A stretch of DNA of 7,210 nt from Bacteroidales bacterium (GTDB lineage Bacteria; Bacteroidota; Bacteroidia; Bacteroidales; Muribaculaceae): contig JAAVGQ010000008.1 of NCBI GenBank assembly GCA_014800105.1, positions 1 to 7,210 on the forward strand, read 5' to 3'. The notes below the pieces were generated by a model that was not told the origin of the DNA, searched no databases, and saw only the letters and a list, made by a program, of their open reading frames with translations. Shown here piece by piece: positions 7,018 through 7,210 of the stretch (position 1 is the first letter of the stretch; each line of letters opens with the position of its first letter). The translations under genes and the position numbers were made by a program.

Positions 7018-7210
7018 TATTTCTACAGTTATTGTAAACCTATAATTGCGCTTTGGCATAGGATAATTGAGTATTACATCATAATCCTGACTAAGAAGAT
7101 TATTGACCTCAATCAGACCGCGCAGGCTAACTCTTCCCAACTTGAAATCCTTACTCACTGAAATATCCGAAGTGTACCAGGGCTGAGTGTAGTTGTACCT
7201 GATATTTTCC
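7015..7210 (-). CDS. btuB: TonB-dependent outer-membrane receptor, C-terminal end (probable BtuB)
   Basis: Only the last 64 residues and a TAA stop are present; the gene continues past the right edge. The fragment is a run of amphipathic beta-strands ending in NYPMPKRNYRFTITVEI. This is the usual end of a TonB-dependent barrel in Bacteroidota: a 'Y-PMP-RNYRFTI' last strand with an aromatic residue near the C-terminus. Slightly upstream, RVSLRGLIEVNNLLSQDYDV fits the 'NLFNQ-Y-V' strand of the same family. Such receptors use the proton-motive force through TonB-ExbBD to import large ligands into the periplasm. The fragment alone would not reveal the ligand. The cobalamin assignment (BtuB) rests on the BtuG gene that starts 2 bp after its stop, because BtuB and BtuG are adjacent and form a complex in gut Bacteroides. 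Receptor identity is near certain; BtuB is likely. Confidence 0.85.
   Translation of the reverse strand, partial: ENIRYNYTQPWYTSDISVSKDFKLGRVSLRGLIEVNNLLSQDYDVILNYPMPKRNYRFTITVEI

Noticed and set aside
1..7210. Search for a glycan-utilisation (SusC/SusD) locus, mobile element, CRISPR array or tRNA
   Set aside because: No SusD-like, glycoside hydrolase, transposase, direct-repeat array or tRNA-like sequence was seen; the gene after the receptor is BtuG-like, not SusD-like.

Overview
The window looks like a Bacteroidales genome (phylum Bacteroidota), possibly Muribaculaceae or a relative. The reasons are surface lipoproteins with an acidic stretch after the lipidated cysteine, a SusC/BtuB-style receptor tail, DUF5074-type beta-propellers, a type IX secretion (T9SS)-like C-terminal tail, and no Shine-Dalgarno sequences before the starts. 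The family assignment within Bacteroidales is a guess.

All coding is on the minus strand, so the biological order runs from high to low coordinates. (1) 7210-7015: the last 64 residues of a TonB-dependent outer-membrane receptor, probably BtuB. (2) 7012-5867: a 381-residue surface lipoprotein that I recognise as BtuG, the vitamin B12-capturing beta-propeller of gut Bacteroides. (3) 5870-4677: a 397-residue lipoprotein with a PKD-like N-terminal domain and a conserved 'cell surface protein' domain. (4) 4641-868: a 1257-residue multidomain exported protein. It has an N-terminal aromatic-rich domain, a Big_2 Ig-like domain, a DUF5074/BtuG-like propeller and a T9SS-like tail. (5) 871-1: the first 290 residues of a second exported DUF5074 propeller, cut by the window edge.

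The spacings are 2 bp, a 4-bp ATGA overlap, 35 bp, and another ATGA overlap. This is almost certainly one operon with translationally coupled pairs. No terminator or convincing promoter is visible, so the leader lies beyond position 7210, where a cobalamin riboswitch would be expected.

The BtuB-BtuG pair points to outer-membrane corrinoid uptake: BtuG captures cobalamin at the surface and passes it to BtuB. The three downstream proteins are unassigned accessory surface proteins. The most interesting is the 1257-residue protein, which joins a BtuG-like propeller to an aromatic-rich domain that recalls actinobacterial proteins found beside ECF cobalt/B12-type transporters. It is a reasonable candidate for an undescribed secreted or surface-bound corrinoid-capture factor, but binding is inferred, not shown. 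Nothing in the window suggests a mobile element, CRISPR array or RNA gene, and there is no non-coding stretch longer than 35 bp.
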